A stretch of 64,000 bases of DNA, taken from assembly GCF_026239675.1 (NCBI RefSeq), contig NZ_JAPIVQ010000004.1, positions 124,001 through 188,000 of the forward strand, given 5' to 3'. Positions within the stretch are counted from its first letter, which is position 1, and each line of letters starts with the position of its first letter. Both the position numbers and the translations under genes were made by a program. Shown here in pieces: positions 34,639 to 41,994 of the stretch. Source of the DNA: Pedobacter sp. PLR (lineage in GTDB: Bacteria > Bacteroidota > Bacteroidia > Sphingobacteriales > Sphingobacteriaceae). Under the pieces are notes generated by a model. That model was not told the DNA's origin and did no database searches. It saw only the letters and a program-made list of their open reading frames with translations.

Positions 34639-35085
34639 ATGAAGAAGATTGTTGACTACAGAAAACTATTAGGTGTACAAAAGGATGCCGAACTAAAAGA
34701 ATTGAAGACCATTTACAGGAATTTGATGAAAGATTGGCACCCGGATAAATTCCAGGATAGTGAAGAAGCTAAAGCGGAAGCGGAATCTAAAAGCAAGGAA
34801 ATCATTGAAGCATATCATTTCTTAGTAAGTATTGCTCCGGAAACATTAGAGCTTTCTATTGAAGAATATACGCAAACTACTGCAACTTGCGGTATTGCTG
34901 ATTACACCTGGGCAGGTTTAGTTTTAACCGTACATTTCCTTGATGGCAGTTCTTATGAGTACTTCGGTGTTCCTAAAGCTGTTTACGTGAAATTGGTTAA
35001 TGCAGATTCTCCAGGTAGATTCGCACGTCGTCATATCTTCGGTTCATTCCCATACAGAAATATAGCTAAACTTCAGACTGCATAA
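34639..35085 (+). CDS. J-domain protein with C-terminal KTSC domain
   Basis: The protein has 148 residues. Residues 1-68 form a J domain (DYRKLLGVQKDAELKELKTIYR, then the HPD motif in KDWHPDKF). Residues about 85-148 match the KTSC domain (YTWAGLVLTVHFLDGSSYEYFGVPKAVYVKL, then SPGRFARRHIFGSFPYRNI). J domains stimulate Hsp70/DnaK ATPase; KTSC is a small domain of unknown but probably nucleic-acid- or protein-binding function. The ATG at 34639 starts the conserved J domain; an upstream frame to 34564 is not used because it overlaps the leader. There is no zinc finger or client-binding domain, so it is a specialised co-chaperone. A terminator follows. Confidence 0.88.
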   Translation: MKKIVDYRKLLGVQKDAELKELKTIYRNLMKDWHPDKFQDSEEAKAEAESKSKEIIEAYHFLVSIAPETLELSIEEYTQTTATCGIADYTWAGLVLTVHFLDGSSYEYFGVPKAVYVKLVNADSPGRFARRHIFGSFPYRNIAKLQTA

Positions 35086-35122
35086 GCGCAGTTTTTAGTG
35101 ACATTATATATTTAATTTCCTT

Positions 35123-35162
35123 AAAAGGGGTTACAGGCAGGGTGCTTTGTAACCCCTTTTTT
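35123..35162. terminator. Bidirectional terminator between J-domain gene and ppnP
   Basis: AAAGGGGTTACA and TGTAACCCCTTT form a perfect 12-base stem with a loop of about 12 bases and a T-run on the plus strand. It lies between convergent genes. Confidence 0.85.
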
Positions 35163-35163
35163 A

Positions 35164-35478
35164 TTATTCGTAATAGCAGATATAAGCTACATCAGCCCCG
35201 CAAATTACTTCGAAAGAACTGCCAGCGGCAACTTCAAACGAATCCTGCGCTTCGTACTTCTTAACACCAATGCCAGGTAACTCAACTTCCATACTTCCGG
35301 AAATAACCACCATTTTTTCTGCGGAAGATGTAGAAAACGTATAACTTCCTTTTTTCATCACCCCAAGGGTGGCTTTTCCTGAGGGTGTCTCCATCCCCAG
35401 ACTTTGAACTTTTCCGTCAAAATATACATTATGGGACACGGTTTCTCTTGCCGGAGCAGCATCATTCTGATTACTCAT
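35164..35478 (-). CDS. ppnP: Pyrimidine/purine nucleoside phosphorylase
   Basis: The protein has 104 residues, a single cupin-like beta-barrel of the PpnP/YaiE (DUF1255) family. These enzymes split nucleosides with phosphate to free base and ribose-1-phosphate, with broad specificity. Conserved segments are NVYFDGKVQSLG, then KATLGVMKKGSYTF, then KMVVISGSMEVELPG and the C-terminal CGADVAYICYYE. The length is normal. It ends within the shared terminator region and is transcribed alone. Confidence 0.9.
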   Translation of the reverse strand: MSNQNDAAPARETVSHNVYFDGKVQSLGMETPSGKATLGVMKKGSYTFSTSSAEKMVVISGSMEVELPGIGVKKYEAQDSFEVAAGSSFEVICGADVAYICYYE

Positions 35479-35766
35479 CGTTTTTTTGTTTTAGTTAAAG
35501 GGCTCAATTGGTTTAAATCGGGCTATTGGTTCAGGTTTTTCAGGAGTTTAAATGAACTGTTGCTTAGGGTCTTGAATGATTGTAAACTGGTTTTTTAAAC
35601 TGCTGGTATAAAACAAATGTATTGAACTTGATTGCAATAAAAGTTAACAGATATAATAAATATAGAGTTTCCTGGAATTTCCATTAAAATTCACAAACAA
35701 TGTTTATCGATTTGTGTTTTTCAGTACAACGAATAATCTACCCGAATTTTAATAAAAATTAGAACT

Positions 35767-36723
35767 ATGAAAAAATTATTTACTTTAATTTTAGTGGTCT
35801 TCTCTTATGTCTCCGCGTTTTCGCAAGGCCATTATACCGGCTCGGCGTTTAATCCCGGAGACTATTTTGCGCCACATGCAGGCTTTATCATCCCCGTTTG
35901 GTATGGTTTTGCCGACATGAATTATTACAATGCAGAAGGGAAGCAGTCTGATCGCCTGATCAATCCGGCTCCGGGAAATCCAACCCAACTCGACATTAAG
36001 CAGAATGTAAAAACCCACTCTTTTATCCTGATGGCTATTTATGGCGGTAAGGGCAAAATATTGGGTGCAAACTGGGGAATGATGGCCATTCCAATGTTAA
36101 ACAGTCCGACAGCAAACATTGCCCTGGATTATTATTCTAGTCAAACGGGTTCCGGAAGCTATGTTTTTAAGAATAAAACGGTCGGTTTTGGCGATATGTA
36201 CGTGCAGCCAGTATGGTTATCCTGGACTAAAGAAAAAATCAGTTATGCCTTTAATTATGGTTTCTGGGCACCTACAGGTAAGTTTAAACCACATGGATTG
36301 GATAACGGAGGTTTAGGATACTGGTCGCACAACATTAGAGGAGCGGCAAGATATAAGCCAACTAAAAAAGTTGGGGTAACGGTAGCGACTACCTTTGAAA
36401 TCAACCAATGGCAAAAAGATATCGACTTTAAAGAAGGAAGTCACCTGACCATCGATATGGGCGGTACTTATTTATTAGATAACAGAGGGGATGAAGTGGG
36501 CTTATTTGCACATCATACGACTCAAATCAGCGATGATAAAGGTACGAACGGTGGATTTGCATCCGATCGCATCTATGGTATCGGAGGTTTTGGCTCTTAC
36601 TGGATTACCCCGAAAAAAATTGGTGTGATGGCAAGGGTAACTCAAAACTTTGCGGCTAAAAACAGATTCTCAGGTACTGCGGTTCAGGTTGGTGTGAATA
36701 TCCTGATCCCAACAGATCACTAG
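35767..36723 (+). CDS. SphA/phenol-degradation-type outer-membrane beta-barrel
   Basis: The protein has 318 residues with a signal peptide (MKKLFTLILVVFSYVSAFSQG). The body is a beta-barrel with many aromatic-rich strands (FGDMYVQPVWLSWTKEKISYAF, GGLGYWSHNIRGAARYKP and KIGVMARVTQNFAAKNRFSG) and matches the pattern of the SphA / MetA-pathway transporter family. These proteins are thought to admit aromatic or other small hydrophobic substrates through the outer membrane. No catabolic gene is adjacent, so the substrate is unknown. A well-formed terminator follows. Confidence 0.75.
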   Translation: MKKLFTLILVVFSYVSAFSQGHYTGSAFNPGDYFAPHAGFIIPVWYGFADMNYYNAEGKQSDRLINPAPGNPTQLDIKQNVKTHSFILMAIYGGKGKILGANWGMMAIPMLNSPTANIALDYYSSQTGSGSYVFKNKTVGFGDMYVQPVWLSWTKEKISYAFNYGFWAPTGKFKPHGLDNGGLGYWSHNIRGAARYKPTKKVGVTVATTFEINQWQKDIDFKEGSHLTIDMGGTYLLDNRGDEVGLFAHHTTQISDDKGTNGGFASDRIYGIGGFGSYWITPKKIGVMARVTQNFAAKNRFSGTAVQVGVNILIPTDH

Positions 36724-36781
36724 TCTATTTTATTTTAAGCCTGGCTAATACCAGGGGATTGATTTATATTCTTGTCTCGTT

Positions 36782-36835
36782 ATGGCTTTCTGCCCTGGTC
36801 CCTTTGCCGGACTAAAGCAGAAAGCCATTTTTTTT
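36782..36835 (+). terminator. Terminator after the SphA-like gene
   Basis: ATGGCTTTCTGC (36782-36793) and GCAGAAAGCCAT (36817-36828) are perfect arms, with an inner GTCC/GGAC stem in the loop and an eight-base T-run. Confidence 0.9.
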
Positions 36836-37410
36836 GCCCCGGCGCAGGTAATTTCAATTTTAGGAAGTACAGAAACCTGATTTAACTTATGGTTAATCCC
36901 TGGGTCGCCTCCTATACACTCCTTTTATTGACTTATTATCCTTTTGCTCTTGTTTTGCTTTTCTTTTGCCCGGACAAAACAATAGCAAAACAATAGCAAA
37001 AGAAAAGCAAAACAATAGCAAAACAATAGCAAAACAGATAGCGGTTTTTTGCCGGTATAAAATAGGTGGAATGAGGGTGTTTCTCTCCCGTTATTTTGCC
37101 TGAATTGTTATTTTTAAGCCTGTTTTCTGAAGTTGTTTTGATAAAGAGCTTGAAATATTTAGAGAAATAAAAATTTCTTAATGGTTTTATTATTCTCTTA
37201 ATTGAAATGTTTGCCAGTGTTTGCTATCTTCATGGCCTGCTGCTGATTAGGGAGATTATAAGCTGGTAATTCTTGAACTGCTTGGCTGATTGAAATATTC
37301 CTGTATTTTTACTTTCATCGAATGAGTAGCTTATGTTCATCGGAGAACCAGATTGTTTTTCATGGAAGAACCAGATTAACTTCATGAAATGATCAGTTCA
37401 CAGTTACCGG
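36836..37410. other. Non-coding, repeat-rich region between the SphA-like gene and the acetyltransferase
   Basis: About 575 bases without a credible gene. The left part holds a long inverted repeat and an 11-bp tandem array (36950-37042). The middle (37050-37330) is A/T-rich, with a weak hairpin around 37163-37183 and nothing else I can name. The right part begins a series of degenerate repeats of about 22-23 bases from 37336 that runs into the acetyltransferase start. Confidence 0.6.
36950..37042. repeat. 20-bp inverted repeat combined with an 11-bp tandem array
   Basis: Left arm 36950-36969 (pyrimidine-rich, starts TTGTTTTGC) is the exact reverse complement of right arm 36996-37015, with a 26-base spacer. 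From about 36975 the right side is a tandem array of AAAACAATAGC units: two exact copies, one variant AAAAGAAAAGC, two exact copies, and one 12-base variant AAAACAGATAGC. The variant copy is the one that pairs with the left arm. Confidence 0.9.
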
Positions 37411-37476
37411 ATGATTCAAGGGGAGGTAGTAAATGATTCAGCAGGAGATAGTAAATGCTTCAGCAGGAAACAATAA
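37411..37476 (+). repeat. Three 22-bp direct repeats abutting the acetyltransferase start codon
   Basis: The units lie at 37411-37432, 37433-37454 and 37455-37476. Each starts with ATG, contains a purine-rich GGAGG, AGGAG or AGGAA core, and ends with TAA. The third unit ends exactly where the coding ATG begins. Each unit therefore places a ribosome-binding-like sequence and a new ATG before the next. Two looser copies of a related TTCAT...AGAACCAGATT repeat lie upstream at 37336 and 37359. Confidence 0.9.
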
Positions 37477-37953
37477 ATGATGAATATGGACCACATTAAC
37501 ATTAGAGAACATCAAACCGCCGACAGGGAGCGCATCCTCACTTTGCTAAGATTAAATACGCCAGCCTATTTTTCTGCGGAGGAAGAAGCAGACCTGATCG
37601 ACTATTTAGACCATTTTGCCGATAATTACTATGTACTGGAAGTAGATGGAGAAGTTCTTGGCTGTGGAGGTTTCAACCTTTCTGAAGATGGAGAAACCGG
37701 CAAAATATCCTGGGATATCTTTCATCCCGATAGTCAGGGGAAAGGGTTGGGGACTGCATTAACCCGGTTTAGAATCCAGAAAATTAAAGAAATATCCGGG
37801 GTGAAAAGGATCTCCGTCCGGACTTCACAAATGGCTTATCAATTCTATGAGAAATTTGGACTGGAGCTCCGCGAAGTCGTGAAAGACTATTGGGATATGG
37901 GTTTTGATTTATACAGACTGGATAGAGATATTGAATTTTTTAATTTAAAATAA
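37477..37953 (+). CDS. GNAT family N-acetyltransferase
   Basis: The protein has 158 residues with the GNAT fold: ADNYYVLEVDGEVLGCGGF (strands 2-4), ISWDIFHPDSQGKGLGTALTRFRI (motif A, with QGKGLG binding acetyl-CoA) and a C-terminal MAYQFYEKFGLEL segment. The acceptor is unknown. Three possible ATGs (37477, 37480, 37486) follow one another; MDHINIREH from 37486 looks most like the family start. The gene is immediately preceded by the 22-bp repeat array, which could tune its translation. The VOC gene begins three bases after its stop. Confidence 0.88.
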   Translation: MMNMDHINIREHQTADRERILTLLRLNTPAYFSAEEEADLIDYLDHFADNYYVLEVDGEVLGCGGFNLSEDGETGKISWDIFHPDSQGKGLGTALTRFRIQKIKEISGVKRISVRTSQMAYQFYEKFGLELREVVKDYWDMGFDLYRLDRDIEFFNLK

Positions 37954-37956
37954 CCG

Positions 37957-38427
37957 ATGATGAAGCTTTTTACTATGATACTTATTTTTACGTTAGCTAG
38001 CCATCCTTTTCAGGACAGCAAGGCACAAACCTCAAAGAAAACGACCCCTGCGATGTTAAATCATATCGCCGTATATGTAACTGATCTGGAAAAGTCGACA
38101 GATTTCTATAAAAACACCTTTGAATTTAACCAGATTCCGGAACCTTTTCATGATGGTAAACATACCTGGTTTAGCCTGGGCGCTGCCGGACAACTTCATT
38201 TAATTAAAGGAGCTAAAGGCAAAGGAAACTTCGATAAAAATGAACACCTGTGCTTTAGTGTGCCTTCGATCGAACCCTTTATTGAAAAACTAAAAATACA
38301 GAACATTGCCTATGAAAACTGGGCTGGTGCAGCGCAAAGCATCACGCTAAGAGTAGATGGCATCAAACAGATTTACTTTCAGGATCCCGACGGGCATTGG
38401 CTGGAAGTAAATGATGATCATAAATAA
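37957..38427 (+). CDS. Exported VOC (glyoxalase-like) family protein
   Basis: The protein has 156 residues. A signal-peptide-like N-terminus (MMKLFTMILIFTLASHPFQDSKAQ) precedes a single vicinal-oxygen-chelate domain: MLNHIAVYVTDLEKSTDFYKNTF, WFSLGAAGQLHLIKG, EHLCFSVPSIEPFIEKL and YFQDPDGHWLEVND. Likely metal ligands are the His in NHIAVYV, His in EHLCF and Glu in HWLEVND, as in glyoxalase I-like enzymes. Substrate unknown. An exported location is unusual for this fold. It is likely co-transcribed with the acetyltransferase, and a GH29 gene follows 59 bases later. Confidence 0.85.
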   Translation: MMKLFTMILIFTLASHPFQDSKAQTSKKTTPAMLNHIAVYVTDLEKSTDFYKNTFEFNQIPEPFHDGKHTWFSLGAAGQLHLIKGAKGKGNFDKNEHLCFSVPSIEPFIEKLKIQNIAYENWAGAAQSITLRVDGIKQIYFQDPDGHWLEVNDDHK

Positions 38428-38486
38428 AAAACCTTAGGCAAATACCGGGTACTAAGGAACCTACAAAAACCAAACACAACACACAA

Positions 38487-40292
38487 ATGAAAAAAGTAAC
38501 TGTAATGGTCGCTCTGCTTTTAACGGCAGGGAGGCTATCTGCTCAGGTAGAATCAAAACCCTATGAAGGGGTGCCTGGTTGGGCGGAAACAAAAGATCAA
38601 CGGATGAAGTGGTTCAATGATGCCCGCTTCGGGATGTTTATTCACTGGGGGCTGTACAGCGCTGCAGGAGGGTCCTGGAAGGGGAAACAATACCCGCAAC
38701 ACTATGCCGAGTGGATTCAAACCTGGGCAGGTGCGCCGAGCAAGGAATATGCAGCAGAGCTGAAACCAAAGTTTACGGCCTCAAAATTTAATGCCGGAGA
38801 TTGGGCTGCACTGGCAAAAGAAGCCGGTATGAAATATATGGTGATCACTTCCAGGCACCATGAAGGCTTTAGTATCTTTAATAGTAAACAACCTTATTCT
38901 TTAAATAATGAGGTAACCGGTGGCACTAATATCTCGCCAAAAGGAAGAGATTTATATGGAGAAACCGTGGCCGCCTTTAAAAAAGCAGGCTTAAAAACCG
39001 GCGCTTACTATTCCCTGCTGGACTGGCAACATCCGGATTCTTACGATAAGTTTGCCGCCAATCCTCCTAAGGAAAACCCTAACTATGAGGTCTACAAAGA
39101 TTACCTGTACGGACAGATTAAAGAGCTGGCCAATAACTATGGTAAAATGGATATCCTCTGGTTAGATTTCAGTTCAAAAAACAGACAGGGCGAAACCTGG
39201 GGTACCAAACGTATCCTGACCGACCTGATCAAATGGCAACCAGGCATCCTGGTGAATAACCGATTCTGGGATGGACTGGAAAATAAAAACGGGGATATGG
39301 GAACGCCTGAAAAATATGTTCCGCCAACAGGATTGCCGGGAATGGATTGGGAGGTGAGTCATACGACCAATGAAAGTTATGGCTATAGTGCTCACGATAA
39401 AAACTGGAAATCTTATGATAAGATGATGCACCTGTTTATCGAAACGGTAAGTAAAGGTGGTAACTTTTTGCTAAATGTAGGTCCTGATGCCGAAGGAGTA
39501 ATTCCTGAACCGGCAGTTGCGATTTTAAAGCAAATCGGAACCTGGATGAAAGTCAATAATGAAGCGATTTATGGTACTACTGCCAGCCCTTTCCAGCCTT
39601 TAGACTGGGGATATGCAACACAGAAACCAGGGAAAATTTATCTGGAAGTATTTGATGTACCACAGGATGGCGCACTGGAAGTGCCATTGTCTAATGAAGT
39701 TTCCAAAGCTTATATCTTAGGTGCTAAAGGGAAGTCTTTAGTGGTAAAGACTACCGCCAAAGGAAAGGTAGTTCAATTGCCGGCAGATTTCTCCGGACCT
39801 AAGCCTATGGTAGTCGTTTTGGACATTAAAGGAGTAGCAAAAGTATTAAACAACCGCGTGAGCTCGCTTGCCGATGGAAGAATTCTATTAACTGCAAATC
39901 AGGCGAAACTGGTTGGAACCGCTGGTATAAAACTGAAAGGGGCATCAACACATGATCCGAACAGGCCAAATACAATTGCTTTCTGGAGCAACAAATCAGA
40001 TGCGGCTTATTGGGATATGAAAGTTCAACGCCCTGGTAAGTACAAAGTCATGATCAATTACTTTGCGAATGCTAATACTGGTGGAGAATTGAGTATTTCC
40101 CTTGAAAAGAATACCCTAAATTATACCATCCCTGCATCGGAAACCCCGGGTTTCAAAGACGTAGAAGCTGGGATCGTGGATATTTCTCAACAGGCGATAG
40201 GAGCTGAATCTTTAAGGTTAGCGCTAAAGCTGTTGAGTGTAAAAGGCCAGTCTATGGCGGAAATCAGCAGCATTACGCTAATCCCTATGTAG
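38487..40292 (+). CDS. Exported alpha-L-fucosidase (GH29), long form
   Basis: The enzyme has 601 residues with a signal peptide (MKKVTVMVALLLTAGRLSAQ). The GH29 catalytic barrel (about residues 25-355) has RFGMFIHWGLYSAAGG, MVITSRHHEGFSIFNS and MDILWLDFSSK, with Asp227 as expected nucleophile. A beta-sandwich (about 365-455) follows, then a C-terminal carbohydrate-binding-like beta domain (about 465-601, IAFWSNKSDAAYWDMKVQRPGKY). HEGF in place of the more usual HDGF is a conservative difference. It may be read with the preceding acetyltransferase and VOC genes. It is followed by a terminator. The enzyme differs clearly in domain plan from the other two GH29 proteins in the window. Confidence 0.9.
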   Translation: MKKVTVMVALLLTAGRLSAQVESKPYEGVPGWAETKDQRMKWFNDARFGMFIHWGLYSAAGGSWKGKQYPQHYAEWIQTWAGAPSKEYAAELKPKFTASKFNAGDWAALAKEAGMKYMVITSRHHEGFSIFNSKQPYSLNNEVTGGTNISPKGRDLYGETVAAFKKAGLKTGAYYSLLDWQHPDSYDKFAANPPKENPNYEVYKDYLYGQIKELANNYGKMDILWLDFSSKNRQGETWGTKRILTDLIKWQPGILVNNRFWDGLENKNGDMGTPEKYVPPTGLPGMDWEVSHTTNESYGYSAHDKNWKSYDKMMHLFIETVSKGGNFLLNVGPDAEGVIPEPAVAILKQIGTWMKVNNEAIYGTTASPFQPLDWGYATQKPGKIYLEVFDVPQDGALEVPLSNEVSKAYILGAKGKSLVVKTTAKGKVVQLPADFSGPKPMVVVLDIKGVAKVLNNRVSSLADGRILLTANQAKLVGTAGIKLKGASTHDPNRPNTIAFWSNKSDAAYWDMKVQRPGKYKVMINYFANANTGGELSISLEKNTLNYTIPASETPGFKDVEAGIVDISQQAIGAESLRLALKLLSVKGQSMAEISSITLIPM

Positions 40293-40322
40293 GCTATATA
40301 TATTCTAAATTGTAAGGAGTTA

Positions 40323-40358
40323 AAAAGGCTGGGAATCTAACGATTTCCGGCCTTTTTA
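40323..40358 (+). terminator. Terminator after the long GH29 gene
   Basis: A 16-base stem (AAAAAGGCTGGGAATC with GATTTCCGGCCTTTTT, including two G-T pairs) surrounds a TAAC loop, followed by T-rich sequence. It overlaps the stop of a small minus-strand frame by three bases. Confidence 0.85.
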
Positions 40359-40586
40359 TTTAGCCTTATAGGTAACCACACTTACATAAATGGAAACGAA
40401 GGCTGCTTTTCGCCCGAATACCGGATGATAAAAAAACTGTGTTTTCAGGGCTTCAGCAGGTTTGGAAATGGGTTTTAAAAGCCAGTTGATGAGCAGAAGG
40501 AGCAGGAGGGCGATTATCAATAAACAACTGAACAGCCAGAAATGGAAGTCGGCGGTTAAAATGGTCATAATGTTTAATCGGGTCAT
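40356..40586 (-). CDS. Possible small membrane protein (76 aa)
   Basis: I do not recognise a family. The frame encodes a short N-terminus, one strongly hydrophobic helix (FWLFSCLLIIALLLLLLINWLL), then a basic and aromatic tail (FFYHPVFGRKAAFVSIYVSVV). A start at 40568 would shorten it by six residues. The gene lies in an otherwise empty 540-base gap between two plus-strand genes and its stop touches the GH29 terminator. Single-helix frames like this can arise by chance in A/T-rich DNA, so it is reported with reserve. Confidence 0.4.
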   Translation of the reverse strand: MTRLNIMTILTADFHFWLFSCLLIIALLLLLLINWLLKPISKPAEALKTQFFYHPVFGRKAAFVSIYVSVVTYKAK

Positions 40587-40757
40587 AGGCTGATGGTTTA
40601 GTACGCTGTTTTAAAGAGATATTTCCTGAGCAGAACTAAAGTACCAGCTTTGCCTGGCCAGCAGGAAAGTAATTGACGAGCAGTCCGCAGGATTACACCA
40701 AAGGTTGTTTTTAGTCGATGAATCTCCAGGTGGTAATGGTTTGTTATGGGGTTTTGA

Positions 40758-40776
40758 TTACTAATATAATTAGTAA
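40758..40776 (+). promoter_or_regulatory. 19-bp palindrome, candidate operator of the dinB-dnaE operon
   Basis: TTACTAATATAATTAGTAA is a perfect dyad (8-base arms, ATA centre) located 28 bases before a TAACTTTG -7 box. A further TTAGTA half-site (40799-40804) directly abuts that box. A LexA-like or other SOS repressor is the natural candidate, but no regulator gene is adjacent. Confidence 0.5.
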
Positions 40777-40804
40777 AATTATAGATTTGTTAAATATTTT
40801 AGTA

Positions 40805-40812
40805 TAACTTTG
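40805..40812 (+). promoter_or_regulatory. Candidate -7 box of the dinB-dnaE operon
   Basis: TAACTTTG matches TAnnTTTG. The nearest TTTG upstream (40786-40789) is 15 bases away. It lies 21 bases before the dinB ATG at 40834. Confidence 0.5.
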
Positions 40813-40833
40813 TTGTTATCTAAAAAATATTTC

Positions 40834-41991
40834 ATGACTTCAAATAAGCACATCATCCACATGGATCAGGATGCCTTTTTCGTGTCTGTAGAAGTTCGAA
40901 AAGACCCCGGTCTAATTGGGAAACCGGTTATTATTGGCGGGACTTCAGACCGGGGAGTGGTGGCTTCCTGTAGTTACGAAGCCAGGAAGTTCGGGGTACA
41001 TGCCGCAATGAGTTCCCGGATGGCAAAAATGCTTTGCCCTCATGCGATATTTGTGAAAGGGAATATGGATGCTTATTCTGAAGCATCTTTTCAAATTACG
41101 GAGATCTTAAGGGAACGCGTCCCTTTAATAGAAAAAGCAAGCATAGACGAGCATTATATCGACATGACGGGGATGGACCGTTTTCATGGGACACTTCAAT
41201 ATGCCCATGAACTCCGTAAAACGGTGATTAAAGAAACCGGATTGCCCATTTCTTTTGGATTATCAGTCAATAAAACGGTCTCTAAGATGGCCACCAATGA
41301 GTGTAAGCCCAATGGGGAACTGGATGTGAAGCCTTTTGAAGTACAGAATTTTCTGAATCCTTTATCCATTCGCAAGATCCCCGGACTCGGAGAAAAAACC
41401 TTTGTGAAGCTGAGTGATATGGGGATTAAAAAGATCCATACCCTGACACAGATCCATCCCGATCAGATGAATAGTATTTTAGGGAAAAATGGGCTGGCGC
41501 TATTGCAAAAGGCAAAAGGAATTGATAATTCGCCGGTCATTCCTTATCAGGAGCAAAAAAGTATTGGTACACAGTGTACATTTAAAGCGGATACCATTGA
41601 TGTAGATACCATCAATAACCTGATCACCTCGATGGTGATGGATCTGGCTTTCGACCTTCGCCAGAAGAAAAAACTAACTGCCTGTATTACAGTCACCATT
41701 CGCTATGCGAATTTCGAGGACGTAACCAAACAGGCCACCATTTCTTATACTTCCCTGGATAACGTGTTGATTCTGAAGGCAAAAGAATTGTTTCGCCAGG
41801 TATATCAGAAACGAATGTTGCTGCGCCTGGTCGGGGTACGGCTTTCTAACTTGGTAACCGGACATGAACAGATCGATTTATACAGCGAATCTCAGGAGCA
41901 ATACAGCCTGTATCAGGCATTAGATAAGATTAGGAACCGTTTTGGAGATAAAGCCATTAAACTGGCTTCTACCTTGAACATAGATTTATAG
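40834..41991 (+). CDS. dinB: DNA polymerase IV (Y family)
   Basis: The protein has 385 residues. The palm and catalytic motifs are HMDQDAFFVSVE (metal-binding Asp11) and KASIDEHYIDMTG (the SIDE motif with catalytic Asp-Glu). The steric gate is within DAFF. The thumb has helix-hairpin-helix segments (IRKIPGLGEKTFVKLSDMGI), and the little finger follows (about 240-345). The C-terminus LYQALDKIRNRFGDKAIKLAS is typical of the family. It carries out translesion synthesis. The ATG at 40834 starts the conserved region; an in-frame start at 40810 lies inside the promoter. The dnaE-type gene starts three bases after its stop, so the two are coupled. Confidence 0.93.
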   Translation: MTSNKHIIHMDQDAFFVSVEVRKDPGLIGKPVIIGGTSDRGVVASCSYEARKFGVHAAMSSRMAKMLCPHAIFVKGNMDAYSEASFQITEILRERVPLIEKASIDEHYIDMTGMDRFHGTLQYAHELRKTVIKETGLPISFGLSVNKTVSKMATNECKPNGELDVKPFEVQNFLNPLSIRKIPGLGEKTFVKLSDMGIKKIHTLTQIHPDQMNSILGKNGLALLQKAKGIDNSPVIPYQEQKSIGTQCTFKADTIDVDTINNLITSMVMDLAFDLRQKKKLTACITVTIRYANFEDVTKQATISYTSLDNVLILKAKELFRQVYQKRMLLRLVGVRLSNLVTGHEQIDLYSESQEQYSLYQALDKIRNRFGDKAIKLASTLNIDL

Positions 41992-41994
41992 GCC

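Noticed and set aside
37330..37400. Short frame MFIGEPDCFSWKNQINFMK upstream of the acetyltransferase
   Set aside because: Only 19 codons, formed from degenerate repeats, with no promoter or conservation evidence.
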